From assembly GCA_026419655.1 (NCBI GenBank), contig JANZZA010000681.1, forward strand, positions 1 through 17,300: DNA of 17,300 nt, given 5' to 3'. The notes below the pieces were generated by a model that worked only from the letters and a program-made list of their open reading frames with translations, was not told the DNA's origin and did not search any database. Origin of the DNA: Armatimonadota bacterium. Its GTDB lineage: Bacteria > Armatimonadota > Zipacnadia > Zipacnadales > FEN-943. Positions within the stretch are counted from its first letter, which is position 1, and the number at the start of each line of letters is the position of its first letter. Position numbers and translations under genes: made by a program. Positions 13,441 to 17,300 of the stretch are shown here, piece by piece.

Positions 13441-15087
13441 ATGCGCAAACTCATAGCCCTCGCAATACTCGTACTGCTAGCCGTGGCCGGATTTCTATTC
13501 TCAGCAACGGTGGCGGGCCGTCGCCAGGCCAAGCTGGATGCCCAGCAGGAAGAAATCGTAGTGCCAGTGCGGGTCATGGAAGCAGCCTTGGGCACCGTGG
13601 AGAGTAGCTTTACCGTGGACGGAACGGTTCAAGCGGTCAATGAGGTGGGTGTGTACTCAAAGGTGCCAGGCAAGATCGTGCGGCTGCGGTACGACGAGGG
13701 GGACTGGGTGGAGCGCGGAGCTTTGGTGGCGGAGCTTGACCGCACAGAGCTTGTGGCGCAGGTGGCAATGGCAGAAGCGGCGCTCAAGGCAGCCCGGGTG
13801 CGGGCCTCCCAGGCGCGGCATGGGCACAGACTCCAGGTGGCGAGCACGAGCGTGGGCGTGGAGGAAGCCGAAGCAGCCCTGCGAGCAGCGCGGGCGCGGC
13901 TGGCACAAGCTGAAGCCACTACCACACTCACTGGAGAAGACGTCACCACCAGTGTCACGGCGGCCGAGGAAACTGTGAGAATGGCCCAGGCCCGCCTTGA
14001 CGCGCTCCGTGCCGGCGCCCGCCCCCAGGAGCGGTCCATCGCTCGCGAAGCCGTAAATCAGGCTAAGGCCAACCTTGATACCGCAGCCAAGAACCTGGAC
14101 CGCGCCCGCCGGCTTCTCGAAGCCCAGGCCATTTCCCAACAGCAATTCGACGCTGCCAAGCTGCAGTACGATATAGCTCTGGCCAGCTATCAGCAGGCCC
14201 AGCAGCAAGCCGACCTGACCGAGGAAGGCCCCCGGGCTGAAGAAATCCGGGCTGCAGAGGCTCAGCTTGAGCAGGCCAAGGCCAACCTGGCCAAGGCCAA
14301 GGCCATGCAACTACAGGTGGATGTTAGGCGGCGAGACATCGAGGCCGCCCGCGAAGCCGTCCGCCAGGCGGAAGCTGCCCTGCGCATGGCCCGCACTTCC
14401 AGCATCCGCGACACCATCTCGGCCGGGGACATAAAGGCCGCCGATGCCGCCGTGGCCCAGGCCGCTGCGAATCTCCAGTATGCGCGCGCCAATGTTGCCA
14501 ACACCTACATTTATGCTCCGGCGTCGGGCTATGTGGTGCGCCGGAACATCCGCCCCGGCGAGATGGCAAGCCCTTCCTTCCCCATCCTCAACCTTGTTGA
14601 TAATCGAGAGGTAAAGGTGCTTTGCGCACTCAGCGAGGAGCGGAGGCGACTGGTGAGTGTAGGCCAGGAGGTCACCTTCACCGTGGACGCTCTTCCTGGG
14701 AAAGTTTTCCATGGGCGCGTGTACAACATCTCCGCAGCGGCCAGTCCTGAGTCTCGCGCTTTCCAAATGGAAATCCGCCTGCCCAATCCCGGCCAGCTTC
14801 TAAAATCCGGGATGTTCGCCCGCGTGAAAGTCACCGTGCAACGCCAGTCAAGCGTGGTGGTGATTCCTTACGACGCTGTGGTCACAGCGGGCCAGGAAAA
14901 GGTGGTATTTGTCGCTGAAGGGTCCGTGGCGCGGTCTCGACCGGTGCAACTGGGCTTGCGCGAGGCTGACAAGGTAGCCATTCTGCGTGGTCTTGCCCCC
15001 GGCGAGCTGGTGGTCGTCCAAGGCCAAAACGAACTTAAGGACGGCCAGAAGGTCTCGGCCGAGCGAGTGCGGGGGGATGCTTCGTGA
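13441..15087 (+). CDS. RND adaptor (HlyD/AcrA-type) with very long hairpin
   Basis: The 548-residue periplasmic membrane-fusion protein links the inner-membrane pump to TolC. The start at 13441 follows AGGAG (13427-13431, 9-nt spacing). An N-terminal membrane anchor (LIALAILVLLAVAGFLF) is followed by the first lipoyl half (VPGKIVRLRYDEGDWVERG, about 74-105). A coiled-coil hairpin spans about 108-352. The second lipoyl half starts at Asn354 (NTYIYAPASGYVV), and beta-barrel and membrane-proximal domains fill 390-548. The hairpin tip is at 221-235 (RARRLLEAQAISQQQFD), matching the RLS motif that docks with TolC. Each arm is about 120 residues, roughly three times AcrA's. That length explains why the protein exceeds the usual 380-420 residues. 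The stop codon overlaps the start of the pump gene. Confidence 0.93.
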   Translation: MRKLIALAILVLLAVAGFLFSATVAGRRQAKLDAQQEEIVVPVRVMEAALGTVESSFTVDGTVQAVNEVGVYSKVPGKIVRLRYDEGDWVERGALVAELDRTELVAQVAMAEAALKAARVRASQARHGHRLQVASTSVGVEEAEAALRAARARLAQAEATTTLTGEDVTTSVTAAEETVRMAQARLDALRAGARPQERSIAREAVNQAKANLDTAAKNLDRARRLLEAQAISQQQFDAAKLQYDIALASYQQAQQQADLTEEGPRAEEIRAAEAQLEQAKANLAKAKAMQLQVDVRRRDIEAAREAVRQAEAALRMARTSSIRDTISAGDIKAADAAVAQAAANLQYARANVANTYIYAPASGYVVRRNIRPGEMASPSFPILNLVDNREVKVLCALSEERRRLVSVGQEVTFTVDALPGKVFHGRVYNISAAASPESRAFQMEIRLPNPGQLLKSGMFARVKVTVQRQSSVVVIPYDAVVTAGQEKVVFVAEGSVARSRPVQLGLREADKVAILRGLAPGELVVVQGQNELKDGQKVSAERVRGDAS

Positions 15088-17300
15088 GCATAGCCCGCTT
15101 CTCCGTCCACCGGCCGGTCACCGTTCTCATGGGCATGCTGGCCGTGCTCGTGCTGGGTGTCATGTCCTGGACCCAACTGAAAATGGACCTCTTGCCTGAC
15201 ATTTCTTTCCCTGTCATCGCCGTGGTCACGGTTTATCCTGGTGCCGGCCCGCAAGAAGTCGAGGAGTACGTCACCAAGCCTATCGAAAACCAGTGTGGGC
15301 TGGTGAAAAACCTCAAACACCTCAGCTCCACTTCCCAGGAAGGCGTGTCGGTGGTCCTAGAGGAGTTCGAATGGGGCACCGATATGGACTTTGCTTCCTT
15401 CGACACGCGCGAAAAAGTAGACCAGGTTATTGACAGCTTACCCGATGACGCTCACCGACCCTATATCGTCAAATTCGACCCAAGCACAATAATGCCCGTC
15501 ATGACGCTCAACGTCACCGGAATGGACGACCAGCGGGCCCTGCGCAAGTTCACCGACGACGTCATCAAGCGAGAGCTGGAGAAGGTCAACGGCGTAGCTG
15601 CGGTGGACGTTTATGGGGGACTGGAGCGCGAAATCCAGGTGCTTGTAGACCGGGACCGCCTGGCTGCATATGGGCTGTCCGTGCAGCAAATCGAGCAGGC
15701 CATCAAGGCCGAAAACCTAAACATCCCCGGCGGTCATATCGCGCTAGGCCAGCGAGAATTCACCGTCCGCACCCTTGGCGAATTCCGCAGGCCTGAGGAA
15801 ATCGAGCACATCACCGTGGCCGTTAAGGACGGGGTGCCCATCCGCCTGGCCGATGTGGCCACCGTCCGCGACACGCACAAGGAAATCCGCCAGTACTCCC
15901 GCCTCAATACCAAGCCAGCCATCACCCTAATCGTGCGCAAGGAATCCGAGGCTAATGCGGTTGAGCTAGCGCGGGCCATGCGCAAGGCCGTCGCAGACCT
16001 CAACCAGCGCCTGCCGGGCCAGGTGAGGGTGACCATTAGCTGGGCCAGCGCGGACTACATCGAGCGTGCCCTGCACAACATGTACGGCGTGGCCGAGGAA
16101 GGTGCCATCCTCGCCGTCGTTATCATCTTTCTTTTCCTCAGCTCCCTGCGGTCTACTCTGGTCATTGCCACGTCTATCCCCCTGTCCATCATGGCCACGG
16201 CCATCCTCATGCGTTTCAACGACATGACGCTCAATGTAGTCACCATGGGCGGGCTTACCCTGGCTATCGGGCGGATTGTGGACGACTCCATCGTTGTGCT
16301 GGAAAACGTCTTTCGCCACGTGGAGGAAGGTGAGCCGCCTATCCGGGCAGCAGTGCGGGGGGCAGGCGAGGTGGGCGTGGCTATCATTGCGGCTACCTTG
16401 ACGACCGTCTGCGTATTCTTCCCCATCGCGCTGGTAGGCGGCCTGGTGGGCGAGATATTCACGCCCATGTCCATTACGGTTACGGTAGCGCTAATGTCTT
16501 CGCTAGCCGTGGCCCTCACGGTCATTCCCATGCTGTCGGCCCGGCTTCTGCGGCCGGCGGCCGAGCGGGGCGGGACGCACTCTTTGTTGCGGCCCGTGGA
16601 ACAAGCCCTGCAGGCGTGGGAGCGGGCCTACCGGCGGGTCGAACATGCCTACGGCAATGCCATAGACTGGTGCCTGCGCAACCGCGCCCTCGTCTTGGGG
16701 CTGGCTGGGGGCATATTCCTTTTCAGCCTTTCCCTCACGCGCCTCGTGGGCGCCGAGTTCTTCCCCCACACCGACCGCGGCGAGTTCACCATGACTCTGC
16801 GCATGCCGGTGGGCACGAACGTGGAACAAACCAACCAGGCCGCTTTGTTTATTGAGCGCACAATGGTTGCCGTGCCGGAAATCGAGCTTGTTAGCTCCAC
16901 CGTTGGCGAGTCAGCAGGCGCCATGAGCACTACCACCATCAGGGAAGCTTCCTTCCAAGTTAAGCTCAAGCCCGCCCGCGAGCGCACCCGCACCACCGAT
17001 GACGTTCTGAAGGAGCTGCGCGAAAAATTCTCCAAGATCCCGGGCGCGGAAATATCCTTCCAGACGGGCATGGCCCGCGGTGGCGACGCCCCGATTGTCA
17101 TTACCATCTACGGCGACGAGCTCGAAGAGCTGGCTCGCATCGGTGAAGAGGCCCTGGAGAAGCTCAAGAAAATTCCCGGCTTCGTAGACCTGCGGCTTAA
17201 CTGGCAGCGGGGTGCGCCAGAATATCAGGTCGTCATAGACCGCCAGAAGGCCGGCATCTACGGACTTACTACCTTCCAGATAGCCGGCGCCATCCGCTCC
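15084..17300 (+). CDS. RND efflux permease (AcrB/HAE1-like), 3' partial
   Basis: An inner-membrane proton-driven multidrug pump of the AcrB/MexB superfamily. The frame is open for 739 codons and runs off the window; full-length relatives are about 1,020-1,050 residues. The start is GTG 15084, overlapping the adaptor stop (GTGA); the product begins MSIARFSVHRPVTVLMGMLAV, the usual TM1 context. The first porter region spans about 40-330 (DLLPDISFPVIAVVTVYPGAGPQEVEE). TM2 is near 342. Asp400-Asp401 (IVDDSIVVLENV) are the TM4 proton-relay pair equivalent to AcrB Asp407-408. TM7 is near 535, followed by FFPHTDRGEFTMTLRMPVGT. The second porter half is truncated at the window edge. Substrates cannot be deduced. 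Confidence 0.95.
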   Translation, partial: MSIARFSVHRPVTVLMGMLAVLVLGVMSWTQLKMDLLPDISFPVIAVVTVYPGAGPQEVEEYVTKPIENQCGLVKNLKHLSSTSQEGVSVVLEEFEWGTDMDFASFDTREKVDQVIDSLPDDAHRPYIVKFDPSTIMPVMTLNVTGMDDQRALRKFTDDVIKRELEKVNGVAAVDVYGGLEREIQVLVDRDRLAAYGLSVQQIEQAIKAENLNIPGGHIALGQREFTVRTLGEFRRPEEIEHITVAVKDGVPIRLADVATVRDTHKEIRQYSRLNTKPAITLIVRKESEANAVELARAMRKAVADLNQRLPGQVRVTISWASADYIERALHNMYGVAEEGAILAVVIIFLFLSSLRSTLVIATSIPLSIMATAILMRFNDMTLNVVTMGGLTLAIGRIVDDSIVVLENVFRHVEEGEPPIRAAVRGAGEVGVAIIAATLTTVCVFFPIALVGGLVGEIFTPMSITVTVALMSSLAVALTVIPMLSARLLRPAAERGGTHSLLRPVEQALQAWERAYRRVEHAYGNAIDWCLRNRALVLGLAGGIFLFSLSLTRLVGAEFFPHTDRGEFTMTLRMPVGTNVEQTNQAALFIERTMVAVPEIELVSSTVGESAGAMSTTTIREASFQVKLKPARERTRTTDDVLKELREKFSKIPGAEISFQTGMARGGDAPIVITIYGDELEELARIGEEALEKLKKIPGFVDLRLNWQRGAPEYQVVIDRQKAGIYGLTTFQIAGAIRS

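Noticed and set aside
15360..15380. GTTCGAAT resembling a tRNA T-loop
   Set aside because: It lies inside the RND permease reading frame and no acceptor, D or anticodon stem can be built around it.

Overview
The window is a GC-rich bacterial contig end. Its first 19 bases are the Illumina Nextera mosaic-end adapter, not genomic DNA. The organism is a diderm: it encodes a TolC-type outer-membrane channel, a periplasmic adaptor and an RND permease. It also carries traits frequent in Bacillota and Armatimonadota: copper-amine-oxidase-N-like (stalk-type) domains, an AbrB/SpoVT regulator, a small DUF6485-like Cys-rich protein and a CBM9-like glycoside-associated giant protein. I would look first among diderm Bacillota (Limnochordia-like) or Armatimonadota, but the sequence alone does not settle this. 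All convincing genes are on the + strand.

Layout. (1) 22-4278: 5'-truncated giant protein with a helical glycosidase-like N-terminus, a glutamine-amidotransferase-fold segment, a CBM9-like domain and a C-terminal concanavalin-like domain. (2) 4279-5182: long gap with one repeat module and a promoter. (3) 5183-7427: two exported proteins, a small copper-amine-oxidase-like protein and a NodB polysaccharide deacetylase that carries the same kind of domain at its C-terminus. (4) 7428-8016: a 210-bp MITE-like element, a promoter, a fluoride (crcB-type) riboswitch, and a riboswitch terminator whose loop is split by a second small element. (5) 8017-9623: Na+/H+-antiporter-like protein and universal stress protein, translationally coupled and evidently the riboswitch-controlled operon. 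(6) 9624-10248: two tandem repeat modules and a promoter. (7) 10249-10584: a Cys-rich protein made of two copies of one domain exactly 61 residues apart. (8) 10585-11530: a 338-bp compound mobile element with terminal inverted repeats and a 9-bp target duplication (8/9), then a consensus promoter. (9) 11531-17300: operon of AbrB-like regulator, TolC-like channel, long-hairpin membrane-fusion protein and RND pump (3' end beyond the window).

The most unusual content is non-coding. Every large gap holds members of a dispersed repeat family about 120 bp long with TTGCAAAA/TTTTGCAA ends. Six core modules were found (4890-5020, 7499-7622, 9767-9896, 9902-10020, 10988-11109, 11114-11240). Two of the arrays are enclosed in larger elements with 18-bp GGGAGTATTC-type inverted ends. 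A relative with perfect 16-bp inverted ends sits in the loop of the fluoride-riboswitch terminator. Removing it with one copy of its 6-bp flanking repeat restores a normal 9-bp terminator hairpin with a 12-nt loop and a T-tract. This looks like a transposon insertion tolerated inside, and perhaps retuning, a riboswitch expression platform.
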